Shown: piece by piece, positions 19,632 through 28,787 of the stretch | How positions within the stretch are numbered: position 1 is the stretch's first letter | Layout of the letters: the number at the start of each line of letters is the position of its first letter | Assembly (NCBI GenBank): GCA_005772955.1 | Contig: SXID01000092.1 | Location: 1 to 64,000, forward strand | Length of the DNA stretch: 64,000 nucleotides | Direction of reading: 5' to 3' | From: Planctomycetia bacterium | GTDB lineage: Bacteria; Planctomycetota; Planctomycetia; Gemmatales; Gemmataceae | Program-made: the position numbers and the translations under genes | The notes under the pieces: model-generated | Told to the model about the DNA's origin: nothing | The model's database searches: none | What the model saw: the letters and a program-made list of their open reading frames with translations, nothing else

Positions 19632-20930
19632 ATGACGACGGACGATTCCGAACCCGCGGCCAACCGCGGGGCACCGTCGCCACCGCCTTCCGGACCCGAT
19701 GCCCGCCTCCACGGCGAGGTGCTCGTCCTGTGGGTCGTCTGGCTCACCTACGGCTCGTTCTACTTCTGCCGCCAGAACATCGCGGCAGCGGTTCCAGGCC
19801 TGAAGAGTGAGGGTCTCAACGCAATCCAGATCGGCTGGATCTTGGGCGCGCTCAAGGTCGCGTACGCGATCGGCCAGTTGGTAAACGGCCAGTTCGCTGA
19901 GCGGATCCCGGCCCGCCGACTCCTCGCCGTCGGGATGCTCGGGTCGGCCGCGATGAACGTGGTCTTCGGCCTTTCCGAAGGGCTGTACTTTCTCATCTTC
20001 GTCTGGGCCTGTAACGGCTACTGTCAGGCTCTGGGCTGGACCCCGTGCGTTCGCGTGGTCGCGAACTGGGTTCCGGCCACCCGCCGCGGTCGGGCCATCG
20101 GGGTCGTCGGCACGAGTTATCAGTTCATGGCAGGCGTGACGTACCTCGTCGCCGGCGCTTCGGTACACTGGCTCGGCTGGCGCGGAGCCTTTTACGTCCC
20201 CGCGGTCCTCCTGGCGCTCGCCGCCATCCACATGCTGATGTTCTTGCGGGAGTCGCCCGGCGACGCGGAGGAACGCGCGACCGCGACTTTGCGCCGCGCA
20301 GCAAAGCGGGGGCGGTGGACCGAAACCGTCTGGCTCACACTGGCCAATCCTGCACTCTGGGTGCTGGCCGTCACACTGTTCCTCCTCGACGCGACCCGCT
20401 ACTTCTTCCAGGACTGGGGATTGGCTCACCTTCTGGAGGTGCAAAAGAGCAGCGTGCTGGGGACCGCGATCAAGTACGCTGTCTTGCCTGCGGGCGGGAT
20501 CGTGGGGGCGCTGTTCGGCGGGTGGGCCACGGACCGCTATTTCGGCGGGCGTCGCGCGCCCGTGATTTGCGGATTGTTGCTCCTGCTGGGCGGTCTGACC
20601 GTGGCGTACGACGTTCTTTCTCGAACCAGCGTCGCGGCCACGGTGGTTCTCCTGTTTTGGATCGGGTTCGCGATCTTCGGCGCGCAGGTTTTGTTGGTCG
20701 GCACCGCTCCGGCCGACCTCGCCCGGCGGGGGACTGCTGCCGCTGCCGCCGGGTTCGTCAACTTCATGGGCTACATGGGCGCGTTCACCGGCGACCTCGT
20801 GACCGGCTACCTGAAACACCATTACGACTGGCAGACGGCCATTCACTTCTGGGCAGGTTGCGCCGTCGCAGCCGCTGCGGTGGTGGCGATCTTGTGGCGC
20901 GTCGGCCCGCTTCGGAAGGATGAAGGATGA
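19632..20930 (+). CDS. MFS transporter, organophosphate:phosphate antiporter (GlpT/UhpT-like) type
   Basis: 432 aa polytopic; TYGSFYFCRQNIAAAVPGLKSEG, NGYCQALGWTPCVRVVANWV, VGTSYQFMAG. Confidence 0.85.
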   Translation: MTTDDSEPAANRGAPSPPPSGPDARLHGEVLVLWVVWLTYGSFYFCRQNIAAAVPGLKSEGLNAIQIGWILGALKVAYAIGQLVNGQFAERIPARRLLAVGMLGSAAMNVVFGLSEGLYFLIFVWACNGYCQALGWTPCVRVVANWVPATRRGRAIGVVGTSYQFMAGVTYLVAGASVHWLGWRGAFYVPAVLLALAAIHMLMFLRESPGDAEERATATLRRAAKRGRWTETVWLTLANPALWVLAVTLFLLDATRYFFQDWGLAHLLEVQKSSVLGTAIKYAVLPAGGIVGALFGGWATDRYFGGRRAPVICGLLLLLGGLTVAYDVLSRTSVAATVVLLFWIGFAIFGAQVLLVGTAPADLARRGTAAAAAGFVNFMGYMGAFTGDLVTGYLKHHYDWQTAIHFWAGCAVAAAAVVAILWRVGPLRKDEG

Positions 20931-20967
20931 AGCGAGCAACTTTTCTGCTCCTCCACCCCTCATCCTT
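20911..20967. repeat. Intergenic inverted repeat carrying the MFS stop codon (AAGGATGA ... TCATCCTT)
   Basis: ttcggaaggatgaaggatga ... ctcatcctt; related copy at 21737-21819. Confidence 0.6.
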
Positions 20968-20988
20968 GTAACAGAGGAAACTGATACG

Positions 20989-21756
20989 ATGCAGGCGATC
21001 ATCATTGGGGCGGGCCGCGGTCAGCGGCTGATGCCCACCACCGCGGACACTCCCAAGTGTTTCGCCGAGGTCAGCGGCCGGCGCATCCTCGACTGGACGC
21101 TCGCCGCCCTCCGGGCCAACGGCGTCGAACGCATCGCTTTCATCGGCGGCTACCAGATCAACAAGGTGCGCGCGGCCTACCCGGAACTCACGTTCCGCCA
21201 CAACGCGGACTGGCCGAACAACAACATTCTCGCGTCGCTGTTTCACGCCGAGGATCTGATGGATGGGCCGTTCCTGTGCTCGTACTCGGACACCCTCATC
21301 ACTCCCGAAGTAGTACGCCTGGCGCTGGCGAACACCGACGACCTGGCTCTGGTGGTGGACACCGACTGGCGGAAGCGGTACACGGACCGTACCGAACACC
21401 CACCGGACGATGCCGAGAAGGTGCTGATCGAGGGGAAGTGGGTTACCCGCGTCTCACGCGACATCGACACCGAACTGGCGCACGGTGAGTTCATCGGGGT
21501 GGCGAAGTTCTCGGCCTCAGGCGCGACCCGACTCCGGGAGCACCATCGTCGGTGTCGCGAACGGTATGCCGGCAGGCCGTTCCGCGAAGCCCGCGTGTTC
21601 GAGAAGGCGTACATGATTCAGTTGTTCCAGGACATGGTCGAGGCGGGCGAGTTGTTCGCGCAGGTGGACACGCCCGGCGGGTACATCGAGATCGACACCC
21701 AGCAGGACTTCGAGTACGCCCGACGGCACTGGACCTTTCGGAAGGATGAAGGATGA
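20989..21756 (+). CDS. Sugar/choline-phosphate-type nucleotidyltransferase
   Basis: MQAIIIGAGRGQRLMPTTADTPKCFAEVSGRRILDWTLAAL, IAFIGGYQINKVRAAYP; start ATG at 20989. Confidence 0.85.
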   Translation: MQAIIIGAGRGQRLMPTTADTPKCFAEVSGRRILDWTLAALRANGVERIAFIGGYQINKVRAAYPELTFRHNADWPNNNILASLFHAEDLMDGPFLCSYSDTLITPEVVRLALANTDDLALVVDTDWRKRYTDRTEHPPDDAEKVLIEGKWVTRVSRDIDTELAHGEFIGVAKFSASGATRLREHHRRCRERYAGRPFREARVFEKAYMIQLFQDMVEAGELFAQVDTPGGYIEIDTQQDFEYARRHWTFRKDEG

Positions 21757-21819
21757 AAGAAGACAGGCACAACGCCAACGTGTCTTCTACCTCGGTTCGC
21801 ACCTCATCTCTCATCCTTT
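21737..21819. repeat. Second copy of the AAGGATGA...TCATCCTT intergenic repeat, carrying the nucleotidyltransferase stop codon
   Basis: tttcggaaggatgaaggatga ... ctcatcctttc; 20-nt left side nearly identical to 20911-20930. Confidence 0.6.
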
Positions 21820-21828
21820 CAACCGGGC

Positions 21829-22902
21829 ATGGATCAAATGAGCACGAAGCAATTATTCCCCACGTCCGTCGTTGGCTCGCTCCCGCGGCCGGACTACGTC
21901 AAGGATCTCATCAACCGCGAGTCCCCTGCCCCACCCGACGAATATCGTCGGCTCATGGAACGGGCGGTCTCCTCGGCCGTGGCCCTGCAAGAGATGGCGG
22001 GTTTGGATGTCGTAACCGATGGGGAGTGGTGGCGGAAGTCCTACATCGGGGTGATTGCGGAACTGGCTCACGGCTTCCGGGTAGACCACTACTCGGATGG
22101 CCGACCGCGAACGGTCGTCGTGGACCGGTTAAGCCCGAAGAACCCCGGCTTCATCGCTCGCGAAGTGTCCTTTCTCAAGACGCTCACGGGCAAGCAGATC
22201 AAGGCGACACTTCCTTCCCCCGCGCTGCTTGGCGAACGACTCTGGGACGCCGAACTGTCGTCCGGCGCGTACCCGAAGCGCGAGGACTTCGTCCGCGCCT
22301 GCGTGCCGATCCTGCGCGAGGAACTTCAGCGCCTGGTTCGCGAGGGTGTCAGCGTCGTTCAGATTGACGACCCGCACCTCTGCCTCTTCGTCGATCCCGG
22401 CGTGCGCAGCCAATACGAAGACCCAGACAAGGCCGCAGGGTTCGCAGTGGACATGACGAACGAGGTGGTAGCCGGGATTGGTGGGGTCAAACTGGCGTGC
22501 CATCTGTGCCGGCGCGCGGGTGCGCGGGCGCGCGGGGAGGCTCGCTTCTGCGGCGGGTACGGCCCGATCCTGCCACACCTCAACCGGCTCAAGGTGCACC
22601 ACCTCACACTTGAGTTCACCGCCCCAGAAGCGGGCGACCTTGCGGTCCTCCGTGATCTTCGTGAAGACATGGAGATCGGGTTGGGTTGCGTCGGCACCGA
22701 GCCGGGGCGGGTGGACACGGTGTCCGAGATCGTCGCGCGAGTCGAGGCCGCGATGAAACACCTGGACGCGGCCCGGATCACGCTCAACCCTGACTGCGGA
22801 TTCGCCCCCGGTTCGGCCGCCGTGGTGAGCCTCGACGAGGTCTACCAGAAGCTGAAGAACGAGGCCGCGGCCGCGAAGGTGTTGCGCGACAAATACGCCT
22901 GA
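21829..22902 (+). CDS. Cobalamin-independent methionine synthase (MetE C-terminal domain)-like protein
   Basis: FPTSVVGSLPRPDYVKDL, VVTDGEWWRKSYIGV, VQIDDPHLCLFVDP, ITLNPDCGFAPGS. Confidence 0.85.
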   Translation: MDQMSTKQLFPTSVVGSLPRPDYVKDLINRESPAPPDEYRRLMERAVSSAVALQEMAGLDVVTDGEWWRKSYIGVIAELAHGFRVDHYSDGRPRTVVVDRLSPKNPGFIAREVSFLKTLTGKQIKATLPSPALLGERLWDAELSSGAYPKREDFVRACVPILREELQRLVREGVSVVQIDDPHLCLFVDPGVRSQYEDPDKAAGFAVDMTNEVVAGIGGVKLACHLCRRAGARARGEARFCGGYGPILPHLNRLKVHHLTLEFTAPEAGDLAVLRDLREDMEIGLGCVGTEPGRVDTVSEIVARVEAAMKHLDAARITLNPDCGFAPGSAAVVSLDEVYQKLKNEAAAAKVLRDKYA

Positions 22903-22981
22903 CGTCGCCCGCCAACGGCAAGGTGAGAACATGAGCAATCAACTAACCGTGTTCCGGTTGGAAGGTCTGGGCGCCTCCAAC

Positions 22982-23100
22982 TAGAGCGCGTTTGGGAACG
23001 GTGTAGCGTTGTTTAACGAGCCGCGACCGCAAGGGAGTGGTTGAGCTTTGCCGCTCCCTTGCGGTCGCGGTTCCTTGAGGTGCTACGCATTTCCGGAAAG
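22982..23100. repeat. Palindromic MITE-like repeat, copy 1
   Basis: Core hairpin ccgcgaccgcaagggag (23021-23037) / ctcccttgcggtcgcgg (23054-23070), perfect 17-bp arms; TAGAGC at the left edge; similar element at 26471-26595. The right limit is approximate. Confidence 0.7.
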
Positions 23101-23556
23101 CGATCGAGCGGCACACCCGTTCCGGTAATTCGAGTGTCTGCGGTTGGATAACAAGCCGTGACCGGTAGAGTGGGCCCGACACCTTCACAGGAGATGCTTG
23201 GCCCACACTCCCGGTCGCGACGCATGACAAACGCGAACAGTAGAACATCCGGTACTCGACGCGAACGAGATTCTTGTACCACACCTCACCCGTCAGCGAC
23301 CGCCCGTATCCAACGTACAGGTCCGAGCGCGTCGGGTACGGCGAGCCAAGAGCGAGTGCTCCGAACCCAATCCGCACGCCGACCTTGGCGTTCACAACCG
23401 TGTCGACGGTGGTGAACAGCGCATGGACCGACGTCTTGTACGAATCCGGCACCGGCACTCGGGTCGTCCTCAAGCCGCAGTGACCGCGCACTGCCATTCC
23501 CACTCAGTCGGCGTCAGTCAGAAACTCTTGTCGATGCGCGACCACACTTCCCCGAC

Positions 23557-24369
23557 TCAACCCGGTCCGGTGCCACGCAGCCCAAACGCGCGCATCACCA
23601 CGAGTACAGCCACCGCCACCGCGATCATCAATAGCGACACCGCGAGTGCCGCTTCCAGGTTCCCGACGCTCAGCTCCAGGAACACGCTCGTAGAAAGCAC
23701 CTCCGTGCGCATCCGCGTCGCACCGCAGAACACGAGAATCGGTCCGAACTCGCCAAGCGCCCGCGCCCACGCGAGCGCGAACGCGGTCAGCACACCACGC
23801 CGCGCCTCCGGGAGTGTGACGCGCCAGAACGCCTGCGCCCGGCTGCACCCGAGCGTGCATGCGATGTCCTCGGCTCGCGGGTCGATCTGGTCAAACGTCA
23901 CCCGCATGGTCCGCACCGCAAACGCAGCGGACACCACGAACTGCGCCAACACCACCCCCGCGACCGCGTACGTCACCGGAAACACGTGCCGCTGGAACCA
24001 CGCGCCCGGTTGCGTCTGGAACAGGATCAGGAGGCTCAGACCAACGACAAGCGGAGGAAGTACGATCGGCACGTCGAGCAGAACGTCCAGAACGGTGCGG
24101 CCGGGGAACCGTGTTCGCGACAGCAGGTAACCGAGCGGCACGCCAACCCACACGGAGAGGATCGCGGCGGCCGAACTACTCAACAGACTTAACCACACTG
24201 CGGCGCGGATCTGCGGAGACGCGAGCGCCCGCCCGATGTCGCCAAACGAGGTATGCGCGATGTCGGCCACGACTAGCGCGGCAATCAGGCCGACGTACAC
24301 TCCGCCAAGCAGCCCCATGCACACGTAGAACGGCGCGTTTGATCGGGCATCGCGGGTCGGTGCCCTCAC
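23557..24369 (-). CDS. Molybdate/sulfate-type ABC transporter permease (ModB-like)
   Basis: AAVWLSLLSSSAAAILSVWVGVPLGYLLSRTRFPGRTVLDVLLDVPIVLPPLVVGLSLL ... LGCSRAQAFWRVTLPEARRGVLTAFALAWARALGEFGP. Confidence 0.9.
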   Translation of the reverse strand: MRAPTRDARSNAPFYVCMGLLGGVYVGLIAALVVADIAHTSFGDIGRALASPQIRAAVWLSLLSSSAAAILSVWVGVPLGYLLSRTRFPGRTVLDVLLDVPIVLPPLVVGLSLLILFQTQPGAWFQRHVFPVTYAVAGVVLAQFVVSAAFAVRTMRVTFDQIDPRAEDIACTLGCSRAQAFWRVTLPEARRGVLTAFALAWARALGEFGPILVFCGATRMRTEVLSTSVFLELSVGNLEAALAVSLLMIAVAVAVLVVMRAFGLRGTGPG

Positions 24370-25280
24370 GGTCCAGCCCCCTCACGGGGTGAGAACGAAT
24401 CACGGACCAGCGGCACGAAGCCGCCAGCCCGCACTTCAACGCGAAAGCCGAAGTCGCGGAACCGGACCAACCCGCGATCCGGGTCGGTGACGTAGCGGGC
24501 GAACTTCAGCGCCGCTGCCGGATCGCGCGACTGGGTGAGCAGCGCCACCTCGACACGCCCCGTGACGCCATCGAGTTCCGACAGCACGAGGATCGTTTGT
24601 CCCTGGTAGGCCGGGCCGCTGGCGACCGCGTCCCACACAACAGCCGCGTCCGCGCTTCCAACCTTCGTCGCGTTCGCCGCCTCGGTGACGGTCCCCGTAT
24701 CCACCACACGCGGTTCCAGCGCCGCCCACTTCCGCGTGTTCGTGAGGTGTTCGCGAGTCAGTTTCCCGACCGCGGCGCCCGGGTTCGGTACGGCCACGGT
24801 CACGCCCTCGCGGAGCAGGTCAGCCCACGTTGCGATCCCCTTCGGGTTGCCCTTCGCGAGCAGCACCACGGCGCAAACGCGTGCGAGTGGTACGGACTCC
24901 TCAGCAAGACCGAGGTCGCGTGCCTGACGAACGTAGCTATCGTCGGCGGGGATGAACAGGTCGGCCGGCTCACCAGGAGCCTGGTAGCGGACTTTCGTGA
25001 GAATATCTTCGGACGGGCCGAAACGCAGTTCGATGCGCTGCCCGGTTTCGCGATCGTAGTCGGCCGCGATCAGTTCGAGCGGCAACCGGCTCGTTGGCGC
25101 GGCGTAAACAACGAGCGGCCGGCTGAGAGTTCCATTACGGTGCTGATACTCGCGCCACCACAAAGCCGCAGTCAACCCGACGAGAACGACGAGCGAACCG
25201 GTGGCGACAGCGAGCGAGGACACGCGGATGATCAATGAGAATACTCCACGGAGCGACGGGAGGTTCCGCCCACGCAACAC
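24366..25280 (-). CDS. Extracellular molybdate-type substrate-binding protein (ModA-like)
   Basis: LVVYAAPTSRLPLELIAADYDRETGQRIELRFGPSEDILTKV ... ADLFIPADDSYVRQA; 4-nt overlap with the permease gene. Confidence 0.88.
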   Translation of the reverse strand: MLRGRNLPSLRGVFSLIIRVSSLAVATGSLVVLVGLTAALWWREYQHRNGTLSRPLVVYAAPTSRLPLELIAADYDRETGQRIELRFGPSEDILTKVRYQAPGEPADLFIPADDSYVRQARDLGLAEESVPLARVCAVVLLAKGNPKGIATWADLLREGVTVAVPNPGAAVGKLTREHLTNTRKWAALEPRVVDTGTVTEAANATKVGSADAAVVWDAVASGPAYQGQTILVLSELDGVTGRVEVALLTQSRDPAAALKFARYVTDPDRGLVRFRDFGFRVEVRAGGFVPLVRDSFSPREGAGP

Positions 25281-25450
25281 GTTCAGTTTACCGGTTCACG
25301 CGATCCCGCCCGTAGCAATCACCGGTTGACCTATCTCGCGGCGTCCGCGTCGGGTGGTGCGAGGAACGATTTCTTTTCTTCCGTTCACGATTGACTTACC
25401 CCGAGCGGGTATACTTCGCGATGTCAAGAACCTTCAGGAGGTGCTGACGC

Positions 25451-26473
25451 ATGCGTACCACAACCCTCACAACCTGGGCCACAACTGCTGTCTTCGCCCT
25501 GCTGTTGACACCGGCCCCAGACCACGCCCAGCCACCGGGCGGCGGTAAGCCCGCAACGCCCAAACCGCCGCCGGACGAGTTCCGTTCGCTCGTCAAGGAG
25601 GTCGAGGAGGCGTACAAGGCGCCCTTTGAGGCGGACAAGGACATCCTCGACGAGTTGCGCAAGCAGTACAAGAATCCAACGCCTGAGCGTGAGGCGAAGA
25701 TCTTCCGCGAAATCCGCCGGCTCTACAACCTGACCCCGGATCAGCAACAGGCCATCTCACAGGAACTGCGCAAGGCCTACGAGCGACCCTCCCCCGAACT
25801 TGAGACGCGGCTCTTCCAGGCGATTCGCAACAACGGGCGGCTCCCGCTGGGCACGGTGCCCGACTCGGTCCAGGCCGAACAATCGGCGAAGCTGTTTCGC
25901 GGGTTCGACCGGAACGCGGACGGACGGCTCGCGACTGACGAGATGCCGGACACACTCCGCGACCAACGGCAGCGGTGGGACCGAAACGGCGACGGGTTCG
26001 TCGACCACGCGGAGTACGCGGACTACTACCGGTCCCAGCTTCGTTCCGTCTCGGACCGAGTCGCGTCAGGCGAAATTTCGATCAAGCTCCCCAAAGGCGC
26101 CTTGCAGCCACCCCCAGAGGTGCGCCCCGTGGTGCCCGTGACACCGGCGCCGACTGGCACGCCGCGCGATGCGCTCCCGTTCGCGGTTCGGTTCGGCAAG
26201 TTACCGCCCGGGCTGCCCGACTGGTTTGTCGCGTACGACACCGACCAAGACGGTCAGGTCGGGTTGTACGAGTGGCGAAAACAGATGCGATCGATCGACG
26301 AGTTTACCCCTATGGACCGGAACGGTGACGGACTGATCGCGCCCGATGAGTTGCTGCGGTTCCTGGCCGACCGCGCGAAAGTAAGAGCACCCGTGTCGGA
26401 CTCCGAGAGCGACGACCCGCCCACAAAATCGCCCGACCCCCAGCCGCGTGACAAGAACAAACCAGGGCGCTAG
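25451..26473 (+). CDS. EF-hand domain secreted protein
   Basis: Signal peptide; calcium-loop motifs DRNADGRLATDE, DRNGDGFVDHAE, DTDQDGQVGLYE, DRNGDGLIAPDE. Confidence 0.88.
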   Translation: MRTTTLTTWATTAVFALLLTPAPDHAQPPGGGKPATPKPPPDEFRSLVKEVEEAYKAPFEADKDILDELRKQYKNPTPEREAKIFREIRRLYNLTPDQQQAISQELRKAYERPSPELETRLFQAIRNNGRLPLGTVPDSVQAEQSAKLFRGFDRNADGRLATDEMPDTLRDQRQRWDRNGDGFVDHAEYADYYRSQLRSVSDRVASGEISIKLPKGALQPPPEVRPVVPVTPAPTGTPRDALPFAVRFGKLPPGLPDWFVAYDTDQDGQVGLYEWRKQMRSIDEFTPMDRNGDGLIAPDELLRFLADRAKVRAPVSDSESDDPPTKSPDPQPRDKNKPGR

Positions 26474-26595
26474 AGCAACTTCCAGACTCGTGTCGTGTAA
26501 CGAGCCGCGCCCGCGTGGGAGTGGCTTACGTTGGCCGCCCTCCTTGCGGTCGTGGCTCGTTACACGACGCTCCATCTTTATCTGGATCCGCTCTA
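26471..26595. repeat. Palindromic MITE-like repeat, copy 2, with TAGAGC/GCTCTA termini
   Basis: Terminal TAGAGCaacttCCAGA / TCTGGatccGCTCTA plus internal gtcgtgtaacgagcc / ggctcgttacacgac (15-bp perfect); first 3 nt are the stop codon of the EF-hand CDS. Confidence 0.75.
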
Positions 26596-26683
26596 ATCGT
26601 GTGGCACATGGAGGCACATGGGGCGCACCGGTTTTCTCCTGTCTCGTTAATGGCATCCAGGTGCCACGATCAACCTACGGCGG

Positions 26684-27982
26684 TCACTCTCGCACCAGGA
26701 TGATGCGGACGTCCATCACGTTGGTGCCGGTCAACCCGCAGCGGATCAACCCGCTAACACGGTCGAAGAAGTGGTATGCATCGTGGCGCCGCAAGAAGTC
26801 ATCCGGCGCGAGTTGCTGTCGCGCTGCGAGAAATGTGGCTTCGTCCGCGACCGCGCCGGCCGCGTCGGTGGGGCCGTCCTCGCCGTCGGTGCCACCGCTC
26901 AGCACGGTCACGCCTCGCGACTCTGCGCCGAGTTTCGCGAGCAGCGCGAGCACGAACTCCTGGTTGCGTCCACCCTTCCCCGGGCGCTCGCCGAGTGTCA
27001 CCGTCGTCTCGCCGCCGAGCAAGATGCACGCGGGCGGCTTCAGCGGGTGCCCGTCTCGCTTCACGCTTCGCACGACACCCGCGAGCGCGGTCGCGACGTG
27101 GCGCGTTTCGCCTTCCACGAATGATCCCATATCAAGTACGCGATACCCCAGTTCTTCCGCCCTTTGCCTCGCCGCGTCGAGTGCCACGCGATTGGTACCG
27201 ATTACACGGTTTTCCACGTTCGCGGGGACTGTCTTTAACGTTTCGGAGACGCGGCCAGCACAGCCAGCTTCCAGGTGAAGTAGAACCGCCGGCGGAGTGG
27301 AGTCACCCAGGTCGTACTTCAGCAGCACCTGGAGCGCGTCCGCGAAGGTGGTTGGATCCGGCGAGGTCGGGCCAGACGCTATCACGTCCAGCGGGTCGCC
27401 CACCACATCTGAAATGATGAACGACACGAGTCGTTTGCCGCGGAATGCTTCCGCGAGTCGGCCACCCTTCACACGAGAGAGGTGTTTGCGCACGCAGTTC
27501 ATCTCATCGATGGTCGCGCCGCATCGGTGTAGGAGTTTGGTGATCGCGAGTTTGTCCGCCAGCGACACGGTTTCGACAGGTGCGGGGAGCAGCGCGGACC
27601 CGCCACCGGACAGCAAGCACACCGCAACATCCTCTGGCCCAGCGCCGTGAAGCAGATTCAACATCTCCTCCGTGCCCGCGACGCCTTCGACGGTCGGTTC
27701 GTTCACGCCCTGCGGGCGCGCCGCGTGCAGCCGAACGCGATCCAGTGGTGCAGTCATTCCTTCCGGCACATTGAGCAATCCTTCGACGCGTTCGAGCCGA
27801 TCCGCGAGTGCGGCTTCCAGACCCGCAGCCATTCCCGGGCCGGCTTTGCCTGCACCTACGATCAAGATCCGCGTGGCTTGGCAGATCGTAGCGTCGGCTT
27901 CGACCGCTGCCCGTACAAGCGGTTCGGGGCGCACCGCATCGACCGCCGCGGACCAGATTGTGAGTGCGTGTTCGCGCGACAT
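26684..27982 (-). CDS. Glycerate 2-kinase family protein (DUF4147/MOFRL)
   Basis: RILIVGAGKAGPGMAAGLEAAL, VCLLSGGGSALLPAP, LLGGETTVTLGERPGKGGRNQEFVLALL, LSGGTDGEDGPTDAAGAV. Confidence 0.93.
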   Translation of the reverse strand: MSREHALTIWSAAVDAVRPEPLVRAAVEADATICQATRILIVGAGKAGPGMAAGLEAALADRLERVEGLLNVPEGMTAPLDRVRLHAARPQGVNEPTVEGVAGTEEMLNLLHGAGPEDVAVCLLSGGGSALLPAPVETVSLADKLAITKLLHRCGATIDEMNCVRKHLSRVKGGRLAEAFRGKRLVSFIISDVVGDPLDVIASGPTSPDPTTFADALQVLLKYDLGDSTPPAVLLHLEAGCAGRVSETLKTVPANVENRVIGTNRVALDAARQRAEELGYRVLDMGSFVEGETRHVATALAGVVRSVKRDGHPLKPPACILLGGETTVTLGERPGKGGRNQEFVLALLAKLGAESRGVTVLSGGTDGEDGPTDAAGAVADEATFLAARQQLAPDDFLRRHDAYHFFDRVSGLIRCGLTGTNVMDVRIILVRE

Positions 27983-28045
27983 GACTCGCCTCCTTCATTT
28001 CGGCCTGTGACAGTACAATAGCGGCTTGCAAGGAAAGGAAACGCG

Positions 28046-28669
28046 ATGAAGTTCGATCTGCACATGCACACGTCCCGACACTCGCCCGACGCCGACAGCG
28101 ACCCCTTCGAGTTGATGCAAGCCGCAATCAAGGCCGGGCTGGACGGAGTTGTGATCACCGAACACGACTACTTGTGGACCGAAAAAGAGTTGGAAGAACT
28201 TCGCGCGGCCGCGCCGCAATTGGTGATCCTCGCGGGCGTGGAGGTAACCGGGCGCGGCGGTGACGTACTCTGTTACGGCGTCACCGACCCTTTCGCACTG
28301 CCGCGCGGCATCCCGTGGCCGAAGCTGTGCGCGGAGATTCACCGGCAGGGCGGCGCGTGCGTCGCGGCGCACCCAAACCGGTGGGACCAACCGTTCGAGA
28401 AGATGCTCGCGGAGCAGAACCCGGCACTCGACGGCATCGAGGTGATGTCCAACAACATGGACAAAGACCTGCGCAAGAAAGCCGCGAAGCTGCTGGAGAA
28501 GTACCCCAACTTCGCCCAACTCGGGAACAGCGACTCGCACCAGCCGTACACGGTGGGTTGCTGCTACACCGACTTCGACTGCGACATCCGATCCAACGCG
28601 GATCTCGTCGCGGCGATCAAAGCTAAGACAGGCATCGCGCGGGTGAACGAGATTGCACACCGAACGTGA
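28046..28669 (+). CDS. PHP domain metal-dependent phosphoesterase
   Basis: MKFDLHMHTSRHSPDADSDPFELMQAAIKAGLDGVVITEHDY ... GNSDSHQPYTVG. Confidence 0.9.
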   Translation: MKFDLHMHTSRHSPDADSDPFELMQAAIKAGLDGVVITEHDYLWTEKELEELRAAAPQLVILAGVEVTGRGGDVLCYGVTDPFALPRGIPWPKLCAEIHRQGGACVAAHPNRWDQPFEKMLAEQNPALDGIEVMSNNMDKDLRKKAAKLLEKYPNFAQLGNSDSHQPYTVGCCYTDFDCDIRSNADLVAAIKAKTGIARVNEIAHRT

Positions 28670-28722
28670 AAAGATGCTGGCGGGCGAGTTGTAAACACGC
28701 GCTACATCGTGCAGCGTGGTGC

Positions 28723-28762
28723 GGAAAGTGTCGACTTTCCAAGCAAGGGCGTCATCGCCCTT
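28723..28762. terminator. Two adjacent perfect hairpins between convergent genes
   Basis: GGAAAGT-gtcg-ACTTTCC (28723-28740) and AAGGGCG-tcat-CGCCCTT (28745-28762) between the + CDS ending at 28669 and the - CDS ending at 28788. Confidence 0.55.
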
Positions 28763-28787
28763 AGCTCGCGCTGCGGGCTTGTCCACC

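Noticed and set aside
18915-21005. 696-aa - strand ORF
   Set aside because: Runs antisense to the MFS gene and overlaps the AAA ATPase; composition typical of a shadow ORF.
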